64,000 nucleotides of DNA, from the NCBI GenBank assembly GCA_963514095.1, contig OY741272.1, forward strand, positions 29,838,601 to 29,902,600, written 5' to 3'. A program made the translations under genes and the position numbers. The notes under the pieces are model-generated. The model saw only the letters and a list, made by a program, of their open reading frames with translations, did no database searches and was not told the origin of the DNA. How positions within the stretch are numbered: position 1 is the stretch's first letter; the number at the start of each line of letters is the position of its first letter. Source of the DNA: Eutrigla gurnardus (Eukaryota > Chordata > Actinopteri > Perciformes > Triglidae). Positions 1 to 63,294 of this stretch are shown in pieces.

Positions 1-422
1 ATCACAGAGGCAGCACCTTACATAACGCGTGCATCATCATCATCACACTAAACTTGTATGTAGGCGGGTCAAACATGCAAATGGTGGAAAGAGCTTCAGG
101 CTTGTTCAGAGGAGTTTGGCCTGTTTGATCTGCATCAGTGAGTATCGATAAGTCCAGTAGATCGTTTCCCGTTTCCTGTTCGTCACCACTGGTGGTGATC
201 CCCTTCCAGTTTCACACTCAGTTGTGGGATATGTGGAATTTGCCATGGACCATAGGAGATTTTTATCATGGATCCCAATAAAAAAAACCTGTGGTCGATT
301 GTGGTGAATTACTATTATCAGGATGAACCTAAATATCATCACAAGCCAGGTCAAACCAAATATTCTGGTCTCCCTGGCTGGTTCCATGATGGTTTCCTTG
401 GTGGCTGGAAACGTGGTTGAAG

Positions 423-1217
423 CTACTGTAAAGCTGCTGCTGCAGCTGTAAAGCTGCTGCTGTTGTAAAGATGCTGTAAAGCTGTTGTAAAGCTGCTACT
501 GCTGTAAAGCTGCTGCTGTTGTAAAGATGCTGTAAAGCTGCTGTTGTAAAGCTGCTGTAAAGCTGCTGTTGTAAAGCTGCTGTAAAGCTGTTGTAAAGCT
601 GCTGCTGCTGTAAACCTGTTGTAAAACTGTGGTAAAGCTGTTGTAAAGCTGCCGCTGTTGTAAAGATACTGTAAAGCTGCTGTTGTAAATCTGCTGTAAA
701 GCTGCTGCTGTAAAGCTACTGCTGCTGTAAAGCTGCTGCTGTTGTAAAGCTGCTGTAAAGCTGCTGCTGCTGTAAAACTGCTATAAAGCTGCTGTTGTAA
801 AGCTGCTGTAAAGCTGCTGTTGTAAAGCTGCTGCTGTAAAGCTGCTGTAAAGCTGCTGCTGTAAAGCTGCTGTAAAGCTGCTGCTGTAAAGCTGCTGTAA
901 AGCTGCTGTTGTAAAGCTGCTGTAAAGCTGCTGTAAAGCTGCTGTTGTAAAGCTGCTGTAAAGCTGTTGTAAAGCTGCTGTTGTAAAGCTGCTGCTGTAA
1001 AGCTGTTGTAAAGCTGCTGCTGTAAAGCTGCTGTAAAGCTGCTGCTGTAAAGCTGCTGTAAAGCTGCTGTTGTAAAGCTGCTGTAAAGCTGCTGTAAAGC
1101 TGCTGCTGCTGCTGTAAAACTGCTGTAAAGCTGCTGTAAAGCTGCTGCTGCTGCTGCTGCTGTAAAGCTGCTGTAAAGCTGCGGTTGTAAAACTGTGATA
1201 AAGCTGTTGTAAAGCTC
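423..1217. repeat. Minisatellite, TAAAGCTGCTG unit
   Basis: About 11-12-bp variable units of TAAAGCTGCTG(CTG). It keeps all three minus-strand frames open (LQQLYSSFTA-type translation), but that is a by-product of the repeat. Confidence 0.9.
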
Positions 1218-1994
1218 CAGCACACAGAATGACAGGTAGCCTCGTGGTCCTGACTGAACTTCTGTTAGAAATTAGTCTGACATCCAGAAGTGCAGTAGCA
1301 CTGATCCACAGTGGTAACATGGCTTCTGATGGCCCGTGTGATGTTTTCATTAGTCCAGAGTTCAGCTGCAGATGCTCTTAGACCCCCTCCCCTTTCAGCA
1401 CAGAGCTGCAGTTCTCCATCAGCATCATGCATGACAGAGTCTCAGAGGCCGCTCACTGGCCAGCCATTATTGTGTTTGCCTCACTTAGCGTGCAGGACAG
1501 TGGTTGGGGTGAGAGAGTGATGGGGAGGGAGACAGGATGAAGAGACTGGCCCTGATCTGGTCCCTGCCATCACCAGGACCACACGAGGAACAGGATGGAC
1601 ATGACTCAACATGTAGTGAGATTTCATAGCCTTTCTTTTCCATGTAGCTTCACATCTCTGCTTTGAGGAATTGATTGGCTCCTATTTGTTTTCTGTCTGG
1701 TGGACTTTTGTTTGCATCGTCCTCAGAGAGCCTGTTAACTGTCTCGGTCTGCCCCCCCTTGTGTTTGTCCCAGCTGGGTCCTGCAGGAAACAGGCAGACT
1801 AATTGCAGGTTGACAGAAAGGAAGATTTTTGTTTGACACATGTAAAATGCCAAAGTGACACAGAGTCGGTGTGTTGCATCATCTGCCTGTTTGAGTGTTA
1901 AAGAACACAACAACGTTTCTTTGAATGATTTATGTGGATAATATGTTTATTTTGGCAGCATAACCTTCATATTGTCTCTTGTAGTGTGTGTTGT
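1218..1994. other. septin-7 intron, nothing recognised
   Basis: Unique-looking intronic sequence with no convincing exon on either strand. Confidence 0.5.

Positions 1995-2092
<98 letters not shown>
1995..2092. repeat. (GATA)n microsatellite
   Basis: About 24 uninterrupted TAGA/GATA units, ending 30 bases before a septin-7 exon. Confidence 0.95.
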
Positions 2093-2122
2093 TGATTCAT
2101 GCTGGTCTGTATTTTCTTGCAG

Positions 2123-21498
<19,376 letters not shown>

Positions 21499-21649
21499 AG
21501 AGCTGCAACCGGATTCTTCACTTTTGTCTTCGTCCCCCGATGTTCACAAACAAACAAACAAACAAACACACAAACAACACTGGAACCACAACGTTCCTCT
21601 GTAGTGAACATGGACCCCTTCTCTCTCACACACACACACACACATTCAT

Positions 21650-21684
<35 letters not shown>

Positions 21685-22808
21685 AACACCTCTGCTTCTG
21701 TCCAAACCTTTCATTTTCACAGGGATGCATGTTTTTGTGAGAATCTATTTTCCTATATTTCCTGACAAAGAGGAGAAGCTTGAGTTCCTCTGAGCGACAG
21801 TGAACACCTCACAGCGACTGTTTGCAGTCAGACAGACAGGCAGTCAGTCAGACAGACGTGTTTAGAGATGGGAGGCCATGTGACGGGGTCGTGGCAGCGA
21901 AATTAATCAGCAAGTCTCTTTAGTCCGACAAATGTGTTCAATTTAAAAAGCGGTAAGCATCGTAGCTAATAATAATAATAATAATAATCTACTCGCACCA
22001 CCGACGTGTCAGACGACTCCGGAGGTCAACGGCGTGAACTCGCCCGTCAGCGACTGAAGCGTGGCGGTGACCGGCCCTTTAATTAAAGGCCCAGCCTGTC
22101 GTGTTGAGGAGGCTCAGTGTTTCCTGTTTAAATGCCTGTGGTCGAAGCCTCATGGGCGTTGCAGCGATTACAAAGATGTTCTATAATTCAGTGCCGACGT
22201 CGTCGTGGACCTGAACCCTGACCTTTAACCTTCCTTTCCATAACTGTTTAGAGAAGTTTGATCTCAGAATTGTCATTGAATTTACTTCCTCACACAAGCA
22301 AACATTCCCATCTTGACAGTGTAACTTCTATTTTAGTGTGTTTTATTTTCATATGATATTAATAATACTAGTTGTACGGTTGAAGAAGGACTCCTAAAAC
22401 CCTTGTAGTTTTCTGATCTGGCATTTGGCTGCAGGATTCATGGTGCATTCAAAGCCCAACGTTAAAGGGAAGGAGCGTAAACCTGCAGCACATAAACTGT
22501 TAGCGGTGTGGATTCGTTCATGATGTTGATGAAATGCTTCTTTTGTGGCTGCTCAGTGGCCTCTCTCATAATAAGAACAGAACTTGAAGTCATGTGAAAC
22601 ATTTCTAGACGGTGTAGATCTACGCCAACGAGAACCCTTCCTCAGGACCGCTCTGCTGGCCCGTTCTCTCTGGAGATGCTTGTAAACCAATAACACCAAA
22701 CTGAGATCCACAAAAGGTTCTATTTTATATGTACACTGTTTACTGCTTCTCTTTGTTCCGTCTCTAATTGTACATGGTTAATATTAAAGTTGACTTGGTT
22801 GTGCTTTA
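21499..22808 (+). other. septin7: septin-7 3' UTR
   Basis: Non-coding tail after the TGA at 21496-21498. It holds AC/TC-rich simple repeats near 21600-21690 and a short AAT run near 21965. An ATTAAA poly(A) signal lies at 22783-22788, so cleavage is expected about 10-25 bases later. The exact end is inferred. Confidence 0.6.
22783..22788 (+). terminator. ATTAAA poly(A) signal of septin-7
   Basis: ATTAAA is the common variant of the AATAAA polyadenylation hexamer. It is followed by a T/G-rich stretch (TTGACTTGGTTGTGC) that fits a downstream element. No earlier strong AATAAA was noticed after the stop codon. Confidence 0.55.
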
Positions 22809-22879
22809 ACGTGTGCAAATATTCCTTTAACACGCATTCACCAGCAACAACTAAACATGGAGTCAAACGTTCTGGATCA

Positions 22880-23560
22880 ACAATTTACACACTAGGTGAG
22901 TCAATCTATGAAAAAAAAGGGCTTAACCCCCAAAAAATTGATACAAAAGGTTTTTCAATGGATTCTAGTAGTATTTGGTGTGCTGAATAACATACTAAAA
23001 GTATACCAAAATATACCTCCCAGAAAGCCCTCATTTCCAAGATGGCCGCCGAAATGGCGGCGGGGAGCTTGAAATGGCTATATCTCAAATTGAAAAAATG
23101 TTGCAAAGGAATTTTCAACTGATTCTGTTACCTCCGGACATGCTTACGAACATACTAAAAATCTAGGAAAATACACCTTCCGGAAAGGCTTCATTTTCAA
23201 GATGGTGGCCAAAATGGTGGCCGGCCAAGCTTAAAATGGCTATATATCTCAATAGAAAAAGATTATTCGAATGATTTTTCACTTGATTCTGGTACCTGCA
23301 AATATGCTTATGAACATACTAACAATCTAGGAAAATATACCTCCCAGAAAGGCTTCATTTTCATAATGGCGTCCAAAATGGCGGCCGGGAGCTTAGAATG
23401 GCTATATCTCAAATGGAAAATGTTACAAAAGAATGTTTCAACTGATTCTGGTACCTCTATACATTAAGAACGTGCGACAAATCTAGGTAAATATAACTGC
23501 TAGAAAGGCATCATTTTCAAAATGACTGCCTGTAAGCTTTCATTGGTTAAATGGTTAAAA
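22880..23560. repeat. 160-bp tandem repeat with AAGATGGCCGCCGAAATGGCGG
   Basis: Four to five diverged units spaced about 163 bases (ATACCTCCCAGAAAG-type start at about 23010, 23172, 23336 and 23496). It adjoins the CXC-domain pseudogene and may belong to the same element. Confidence 0.75.
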
Positions 23561-23630
23561 TTGGTTCCTATTCAAACTAGAAAGGTGGTGTTGGTGTTGA
23601 ACAACATAAATGCCACACTTATTGTGGTCT

Positions 23631-24450
23631 TTATTCATCATCATCTTCGGGCTCCTCTGGAAGAAACTTGTTATGTGGATTGTCACATTCCTTAAGTGGA
23701 CATGGTCCACAGACAGTAGTACAAGGTAGTCCATATTTTCTGCAAGAGCAGCGGAGTGTCTTGCAGGCAGTGGTACAGTTACAATGAATGACCTTCAAGA
23801 GACTGTCTGGAGCAACATTCATTGTTGACATGAGTGGGACAAATCTATTGTCCTGCAGGCTCCACCCCCAGTTCAGGGCATCCATACCATCTTCTGTTCC
23901 CATCCAGACCATGACCTGGTAGTATGCTCTACGACAGTGAAATTTGGTCGCAGATTCAGTTGGTGGCAGACGTTCAGGCGTTACAGTTAATGAAGCTGAG
24001 ACAACCTTCTTGCTGAAAATGTTATATCGCATTGCTGCAAGGGAATCTGTGCACTTTCCACCAAAGAGGACAGCCATTACTTGGCACCCAAGGTCATCGA
24101 TCACCTCTGTGGTCTGGTTTGGGACAATGAATGCATTGGCACAAGATCGAAGGACAGGATCCCCTTTTACAAGCTTCTGGAAAGCAGTCTTTTTGCCAAC
24201 CCCGAAGATCCGAGGGTTGTGTCACAGCCAGTGAGAGCATGGATGAACATCAAATGAGAACACACATCATGTCCAAGTACTTCTTTTAAATGGTTTACGG
24301 CATACATTTTAAAACTGCCATCAGCTTTTGACTTGTCTGATCTGAAATAAACGCCCTTACTATCTCTCTGTGCATAGTGAAGTAGTAAGACAAGGAGATC
24401 TGTATCTTCTCCAATCAGCGTAGTGGTGTGAAGAAGAGATGAAACTGGAG
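23631..24450 (-). pseudogene. Broken transposon-like gene with Cys-rich CXC end
   Basis: Minus-strand translation from about 24450 reads TTTLIGEDTDLLVLLLHYAQ, then FIHALTGCDTT. After a one-base frameshift near 24212 it continues RIFGVGKKTAFQKL into a 157-residue frame ending at 23631. That frame ends in a tesmin/TSO1-like CXC segment (CNCTTACKTLRCSCRKYGLP, then CTTVCGPC) and an acidic tail. I recall such proteins as repeated, transposon-associated genes in fish and invertebrates, but the family name and mobility are unconfirmed. The frameshift and missing 5' part make it a pseudogene or decayed copy. Confidence 0.55.
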
Positions 24451-24458
24451 AGCTATCA

Positions 24459-24620
24459 TTGGAGGAGGTTATGCGTTACGAACTCAGTCCTTTCCCTCCT
24501 GCCCTCTTTGAAGCTGGAAACATCTTCCACAAGGCTGATAAACCACAACTTGCACACGCAATCTGTGATCATGCAAGTGATACGGGGTTCAGCATGCCAA
24601 TCACCCTAAACCCGCACCAG
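24459..24620 (+). pseudogene. Fragment of the same repeat family on the opposite strand
   Basis: The plus frame EEVMRYELSPFPPALFEAGN...KADKPQLAHAI abuts the minus-strand CXC-domain fragment head to head. Proteins with a YELSP.P.ALFE segment occur, as far as I recall, in the same transposon-like family, so this may be an inverted piece of it. Assignment is inference. Confidence 0.35.
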
Positions 24621-24639
24621 CTGCTTTGTCCGCCACCAA

Positions 24640-25000
24640 TTGATGTCCCCCAGGTCCATGCTCCTATGATTTCAGTTCCACCTCTGACCACTATACATAC
24701 AACACCGGACTTGGACCTCATATTCACACCAACACTTCACCCATTCCCGTAATCATTACACACCACCACCACATCAGACACTACCACACCCACTCTGTGA
24801 ACATTCATAATCTCAGACCACTCACAGAACAATCCACCACTCCAGTCAACAAACCACCTGTCACCATAAACTTGGCACTTTTTAATGTTCGCTCTCTTTT
24901 AAATAGAACTTTTTTAATGAATGATGTGATTTTAGATAACAAGTTAGACTGTCTTCTTTTAACTGAGACATGGCTTGGCACTGACGCACCTGCTGTTCTC
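24640..25000 (+). mobile_element. Non-LTR retrotransposon 5' part (endonuclease start)
   Basis: A Pro/Thr-rich leader is followed by INLALFNVRSLLNRTF and LDCLLLTETWLGTDAP, the N-terminal part of an APE-type endonuclease, where N of NVRSL and E of TETW are the usual metal and active-site residues. It runs into the gap, and downstream of the gap no LINE coding sequence continues. Clade not assigned. Confidence 0.6.
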
Positions 25001-25200
25001 NNNNNNNNNNNNNNNNNNNNNNNNNNNNNNNNNNNNNNNNNNNNNNNNNNNNNNNNNNNNNNNNNNNNNNNNNNNNNNNNNNNNNNNNNNNNNNNNNNNN
25101 NNNNNNNNNNNNNNNNNNNNNNNNNNNNNNNNNNNNNNNNNNNNNNNNNNNNNNNNNNNNNNNNNNNNNNNNNNNNNNNNNNNNNNNNNNNNNNNNNNNN
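25001..25200. other. Assembly gap (200 N)
   Basis: Exactly 200 undetermined bases, probably a placeholder of fixed length. Reading frames crossing it are artefacts. Confidence 1.
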
Positions 25201-25720
25201 TTCTCTGATCTGCTCCAAACTTTGCACACTTGATTAGAGTTCCTTCCTGAACACATCTGCACTTTGATATTCACTCACAGTCAGAGCGCCACCTACTGGC
25301 CACAGGAAATGTCATTGATTTTGTGAATTTTTCCAAGTTAAAGCCACACCTGATTTTTTTAATAACTAATTCCTCTCATTTCAGCCTGGACACAGAGAGG
25401 AGGAGAGATGCACACTTTACATGCATCTCATACAGCTGTCAGCTGAACTCTGTCATTAACATCCAAACTATTGTACCTTCAGTGTTGGTTCTCTGATCTG
25501 CTCCAAACTTTGCACACTTGATTACAGTTCCTTCCTAAACACATCTGCACTTTCACATTCACTCTGTCAGAGCGCCACCTACTGGTGACAGGAAATGTCA
25601 TTGATTTAGTCACTTTTTCCAAGTTAAAGCCACACCTGATTTTTTTTATAACTAATTCCTCTCATCTCACCTTGCAAGGAGGACACAGGGAGAGGAGGAG
25701 AGGTCACACTAGGGGGGAGG
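25201..25720. repeat. 289-bp tandem duplication after the gap
   Basis: TTCTCTGATCTGCTCCAAAC starts at 25201 and again at 25490, followed by GAGCGCCACCTACTGG in both. More copies may be hidden in the gap. Confidence 0.75.
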
Positions 25721-25756
25721 AAGGAAGAGATGTCAGGAAGGCATGAACATGTGTGT

Positions 25757-26015
25757 ATGTGACAGACAGATGGCTTTAAATGTCAATCGCTTGTGTCTAA
25801 ACTCACGCCACGAGGAGGTGGCCGCTGCACAGGTAGGCTGCTGCCACGCGTGTGAATGCAGGCACTCCACGACCGCACGTGACAGACGGATGCCTTTCGG
25901 TGTCCATCGCTTGTGTCTCGACTTGCGCCAGGAGAGGCGGCCGCGCCAAGGGCAGCGTCCACGACACTGCCCTGTGACCGCAGGCACTCCACGACCGCAT
26001 ATGAGCTCGGGCCCG
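25757..26015. repeat. 126-bp tandem duplication
   Basis: GACAGACAGATGGCTTTAAA...GCAGGCACTCCACGACCGCA occurs twice with divergence. An (ATT)n follows at 26038-26097. Confidence 0.7.
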
Positions 26016-26097
26016 TCACGATACTGCTCGCAGTTTTAATTATTATTATTATTATTATTATGATTATGACTATTATGATTATTATTATCATTATTCT

Positions 26098-26660
26098 ATA
26101 AGAGGGCCCTCTGTCCCGTGAGAACCTCGTATCTCCTGGTTTCAGCTTTGTGACGAGTCTTCAGCTCATTCAAGGAGCTTTTTAACGAGTTTATCCAGAT
26201 GAAGGGGAGGTGAACGTCCTCCTCTTCATCTGGAGATACAGGGTTTTACCTGGACAGGAAGTCACTAACAGTCAGGCAGGCAGTGGAGTAAACAGATGTG
26301 AGACGTAGTAAAGTAGTACTTCAGTGAGCCTCCAGTACACAAGTAGAAGTACGTGTTGTGAAACATTCCTCCACAGTGACTGTTCAGCATGTTGCAGCAG
26401 GTCGGAGGCCATTCTGGATGAATAATCAGAGGAAGACTTCTTCTGTGGTGTTTAATTAACTGCTCTACATACAGTATGTTCTTACAAAATGAAGTACAGT
26501 TAATGTTGTTATAAAGTACAGATAAAATAATGCATAATACTTAAAATTATCTTATATACATTTATGATTCAAAAAATAATCTGACTTTTGACAACACTAC
26601 AAAACATCTTCTCTTGCAGCTTCCTATTACGAGTTGAGACAGTTCTGCTCTTCTCATTGG
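26098..26660. other. Intergenic or ptprb 3' UTR region, nothing recognised
   Basis: A minus-strand ATTAAA at 26451-26456 could be a distal poly(A) signal for ptprb, about 1.2 kb past its stop. No other feature. Confidence 0.3.
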
Positions 26661-26667
26661 TTTAGAG

Positions 26668-26803
26668 CTCACACGTTGCTGTCACACGTTGCTGTCACAC
26701 GTTGCTGTCACACGTTGCTGTCACACGTTGCTGTCACACATTGCTGTCACACATTGCTGTCACACGTTGCTTTCACACGTTGCTGTCACACATTGCTGTC
26801 AGG
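26668..26803. repeat. 13-bp minisatellite ACGTTGCTGTCAC
   Basis: About ten units. Confidence 0.9.
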
Positions 26804-26917
26804 ATGTGACATCATGTTAATCTGAGTCTGTGTCGTCAATCTAATCAGAACTACTTCATGAATAAATGAGCGTATTATCTTTATAGATAAAATCTGATTA
26901 TATATGATGGCGGACTG

Positions 26918-26920
<3 letters not shown>

Positions 26921-26953
<33 letters not shown>

Positions 26954-27395
26954 CCACGAAGGCCCCTGTTGCCACGAAGGCCCCCTGGTGCCACGAAGGC
27001 CCCCTGGTGACAAGAAGGCCCCCTGGGGCCACGAAGGCCCCCTGGTGCCACGAAGGCTCCCTGGTGCCACAAAGGCCTCCTGGTGCCACAAAGGCCTCCT
27101 GGTGCCACGAAGACCCCTGGTGACACGAAGGCCCCCTGTTGCCACAAGGGCCCCTGGTGCCACGAAGGCCCGTGGTGAAACGAAGGCCCCTGGTGACACG
27201 AAGGCCAATGGTGCCACGAAGGCCCCTGGTGACACGAAGGCCCCTGGTGACACTAAGGCCCCTGGTGACAAAAAGGCCCCTGGTGACAAGAAGGCCCCTG
27301 GTGCCATGACGGCCCGTGGTGCCATGAAGGCCCCTGGTGCCATGACGGCCCCTGGTGACACGAAGGCCCCTGGTGACACGAAGGCCCCTGGTGAA
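26921..27395. repeat. (AT)n and GAAGGCCCCTGGTG minisatellite
   Basis: (AT)n at 26921-26951, then about 26 units of CACGAAGGCCCCTGGTGA type (17-18 bp), in the probable ptprb 3' UTR or just beyond. Confidence 0.9.
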
Positions 27396-27676
27396 CCGGT
27401 CACACAGTCCTTCAGCGTTCAACAAAGTATAGATGAATGTGCAAATATTATAAAGCATAAAGACAACGCATAATTTAAATATAAAAGAAAGAAATATATA
27501 CAAATACACACATGAAGTATATGTACAGTTCTTTTGACATCAAGTTACATAAATAAAGTTCTCTGTTTGGAAACATCTGATGCTTGAAATATAAACTTTG
27601 ATATAAAAATAGAAATTACATGTTTCCCTGTAGTACTCAACATATTGATCAGTAGTCAAACACATTGATCAGTAGT

Positions 27677-60067
<32,391 letters not shown>

Positions 60068-60224
60068 GTTTCTTCGTGTGTCGCTCAGACGAACTGAAGG
60101 GAAGCGTGTGTTGGAGGAGGAAAAGTCAGCGAGCTCACTTCCTTCCAGTCTATTGTTGTGGAGGTTTCATGGTGAAGGAGTCGGCGGAAATACCAGAGCA
60201 CCACCCACAAGGACGGCTCTCAAA

Positions 60225-60690
60225 TCCAGCAGGTCGACGAGGACCAGGAGGACCAGGGGGTCGACGAGGACCAGGAAGACCAGGGGGTCGAGGAGGACCA
60301 GGAGGACCAGCAACCAGCAGAACGACGAGGACCAGGAGGACGACGAGGACCAGGGGGACCAGGAGGACCAGGGGGGTGACGAGGACGAGGAGGATGACGA
60401 GGACCAAGTGGACCAGCAACCAGCAGGATGACGACAACCAGGAGGACCAGGGGGATGACGAGGACCAGGGGAACGACGGGGACCAGGAGGACGACGAGGA
60501 CCAGGGGGACGACAAGGACAAGGAGGACCAGCAACCAGCAGGACGACGAGGACCAGGAGGACCAGCAGGACCAGGTGGACCAGGGGGTCGACGAGGACTA
60601 GGAGGATGACGAGGACCAGGAGGACCAGCAACCAGCACGACAAGGACCAGGAGGACCAGGAGGATGACAAGAACCAGGAGGTCCGGGAGG
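60225..60690. repeat. Minisatellite GACCAGGAGGACCAGGGGGA upstream of ptprb
   Basis: About 470 bases of 9- and 18-bp GACCAGGAG/GACGACGAG units starting 160 bases upstream of the distal start codon, in the 5' UTR or promoter. Confidence 0.9.
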
Positions 60691-61215
60691 ACCAGGACAT
60701 GTGTGTGAATGTGTGTGAATGAGTGTAAACAGGAATGCAGGCCCATGCCCCCCCCCCCCCCCCCCCATCCCACTGACATCCTGTCCTTGTCAGGAGGAAG
60801 AGGAGGAAGAGGAGGAACATCCTCACTGCAAACTTCACACTCAGCCAACACAATAAACTGGATCCTCACCTCGAACATCTTAAAGCTGCAGCCTCCTTTT
60901 GATTTGAAGCCATCATGTTTTTATTTCAAAACTATATATCAGGTGTACAAATACACATTCATACAAGTACTTTTATCTCCATTTCATGTCACTTTATATT
61001 TCTAAATATCTTCTTACTTCTAACTGTACGAAATAATATCATTAAATAAAAGATGAACCTACAGAAAGTTAAAGCAGCGTCACCATGACAACGGATATAA
61101 ACATCAATCATTTGTTATGTAAACCAATAATGTATAATATGTGATAAATCAGCTTCATATCGACAGGAAAAGAAACTTCAACCCCCAACCTTCAAAGTAA
61201 AAGTCTCTCAACTCT
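60691..61215. other. Intergenic between ptprb and lgr5
   Basis: C run at about 60750-60768 and otherwise AT-rich sequence. Nothing recognised. Confidence 0.4.
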
Positions 61216-61291
<76 letters not shown>

Positions 61292-61305
61292 GAGAGAGAG
61301 GATGT
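61216..61305. repeat. (AG)n microsatellite
   Basis: About 43 AG units with two C interruptions. Confidence 0.95.
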
Positions 61306-61486
61306 GAATAGGTATGTGTGGGGAGTCGGGTCAGAGTCCTGGTCCAGTCCCGGTCCAGTCTAAGAGTCTGTCAGAGTCCCGGTCCAGTCTCAGAGTCAGA
61401 ACAGTGTGTATTAGTACAGTGTTGAAATGTGTTGAAGGAAGCTCCACCCCTCAGCAGGAAGTCATGTTTAACCTCGACAAACCCAG

Positions 61487-61590
<104 letters not shown>

Positions 61591-61679
61591 ACTTGTAGTA
61601 GTACTTACTTATTGTAAGTCGCTTTGGAAGTAGTGGGTTGTCGTGCTTGTTTACATACGTGCATGTACACAGTAACCGA

Positions 61680-62035
61680 CAGTCTGTCAGAGTCCCGGTC
61701 CGGCCTCAGAGTCTTACGGAGTCCCGGTCCGGCCTCAGAGTCTGTCAGAGTCCCGGTCCGGCCTCAGAGTCTGTCAGAGTCCCGGTCCGGCCTCAGAGTC
61801 TTACGGAGTCCCGGTCCGACCTCAGAGTCTGTTGGAGTCCCGATCGGCCTCAGAGTCTGTTGGAGTCCCGGTCGGCCTCAGAGTCTGACGGAGTCCCGGT
61901 CGGCCTCAGAGTCTGTTGGAGTCCCGGTCGGCCTCAGAGTCTGTTGGAGTCCCGGTCGGCCTCAGAGTCTGACGGAGTCCCGGTCCGGCATCAGAGTCTG
62001 ATGGAGTCCCGGTCCGGCCTCAGAGTCTGTAAGGT
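61680..62035. repeat. Minisatellite CAGAGTCCCGGTCCGGCCTC
   Basis: About 13 units of 26-28 bp; related single copies at 61330-61400. Confidence 0.9.
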
Positions 62036-62439
62036 ATCTTCCACGTACCTGCCGGGTGTTCTCCCACTGATCTCTACGCAGAGCCTCCACCTACCGGCTT
62101 TTGTAACGCTTGCCGTAAAGCAGGTCAAATTCGTAGTCTCATTAGAACTACAAAACCGCTACCCGACGAGGCAAAGTTACATAGTGCGCTTACAGCCAAT
62201 AGAGGGCTGCAGAGCGAATGCTGAAGTGCCTTTCACCCGGTTTTGAGGTGATGAACCACTGAAACTATTTTGGAAACATTATTTTAAGGCACTAAATACT
62301 CTTTAGTGTTGCTTTAAATAAATAATGTTGGTTCCCAGATCAGAACATGTGACGGTCTAGTGACGGTGGCCTGCAGTAACCATCAGACACCAGAAGATGG
62401 AGACACAGATCTCAGATCAGAACAGGTGACGGTCTAGTA

Positions 62440-62925
62440 ACCATGGCCCCGAAGCGAGCACTTCGCTCCTCTACTTCAGCTGGCCGGCTGGTACCACCGT
62501 CGCTGAAATCAAACAAATGTGGCTCAGCAAACTCCAGACTCTTCTCTGTTCTGGTCCTCAGTGGTGGAACGAACTCCCGACTAATGTCAGGACAGCTGAG
62601 TCATTTGCCATTTTCCGAAAAAAGCTCAAGACTCACCTGTTCAGACTTCACCTCGACTAGCATGACCTCCCCCCGCCCCCCCACCCCAAAAAAAAAAAAA
62701 AAAAAAACCCTTACCTATAGCACTCTGATCGTAGCTCTGTTGCTCTTGAACTACTAGTTTACTCAGATGAGGACCTAACACTTGTTCTACTTTTGGCTCT
62801 TAATTTATCGGCAATGATTCGTTGTGGTTTCCTTGTTTCCTTCTTGTGACAAATGTACTTATTGTAAGTCGCTTTGGACAAAAGCGTCTGCTAAATGACC
62901 TAAATGTAAATGTAATGGCCTGCAG
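62440..62925 (+). mobile_element. L2-type LINE 3' end
   Basis: Near-identical to 52230-52720: KRALRSSTSAGRLV coding remnant, an A-rich run, and the CGCTTTGGACAAAAGCGTCT tail followed by AAATGTAAATGTAA. It interrupts a two-unit duplication of flanking sequence (GGCCTGCAGTAACCATCAG before and after). A solo tail fragment occurs at about 61608-61630. Confidence 0.65.
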
Positions 62926-63072
62926 TAACCATCAGACACCAGTAGATGGAGACACAGATCCCAGATCCGGCCAAGCAGCCCCCCCCCCCCCCCCCCCCCC
63001 CCCTCCTCCCCATCCCATCCCATCTGTCTGCAGCTGCTTCACTGCTGCTCGTCCCATCAGACACGACGGACG

Positions 63073-63278
63073 ATGCATCTCCTGCTGGTGCTTCTCGTGT
63101 TGGTGGGGGTTGGTGGGGGTGGGGGAGCTGGTGGGGGTGGGGGGGCTGGTGGAGGTGTGAGCAGCACCTGTCCAGTTGTGTGCAGGTGTGAAAGAGTGGG
63201 GGTGCTGCAGAGTGTCGACTGTGTTGATGTCGGTCTGAGAACAGTTCCCTCCAACCTGAGCAGCTTCACCTCATCTCT
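63073..63278 (+). CDS. lgr5: LGR5-like receptor, first coding exon
   Basis: ATG at 63073 opens a hydrophobic signal (MHLLLVLLVLVGV), a Gly-rich linker encoded by a G-rich repeat, then an LRR N-cap: CPVVCRCERVGVLQSVDC followed by GLRTVPSNLSSFTSSL. The exon ends in phase 2 at GTGAGT. The cap and the PSNLSSFTS segment fit LGR5 (human has PSNLSVFTSYL) better than LGR4 or LGR6. LGR5 is a G-protein-coupled-type R-spondin receptor of stem cells. Human LGR5 and PTPRB are in the same region of chromosome 12. Only about 68 residues are visible, so LGR6 or another LRR receptor is not fully excluded. The rest of the gene lies beyond the window. Confidence 0.7.
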
Positions 63279-63294
63279 GTGAGTAGAACATCCG

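Noticed and set aside
423..1350. Long minus-strand ORFs with LQQLYSSFTA repeats
   Set aside because: All three frames are open because the repeat unit lacks stops on that strand. No start context, splice signal or non-repeat coding sequence.
24797..25274. ORFs spanning the N gap
   Set aside because: The frame through 200 N is meaningless. Only the part before 25001 resembles an endonuclease.
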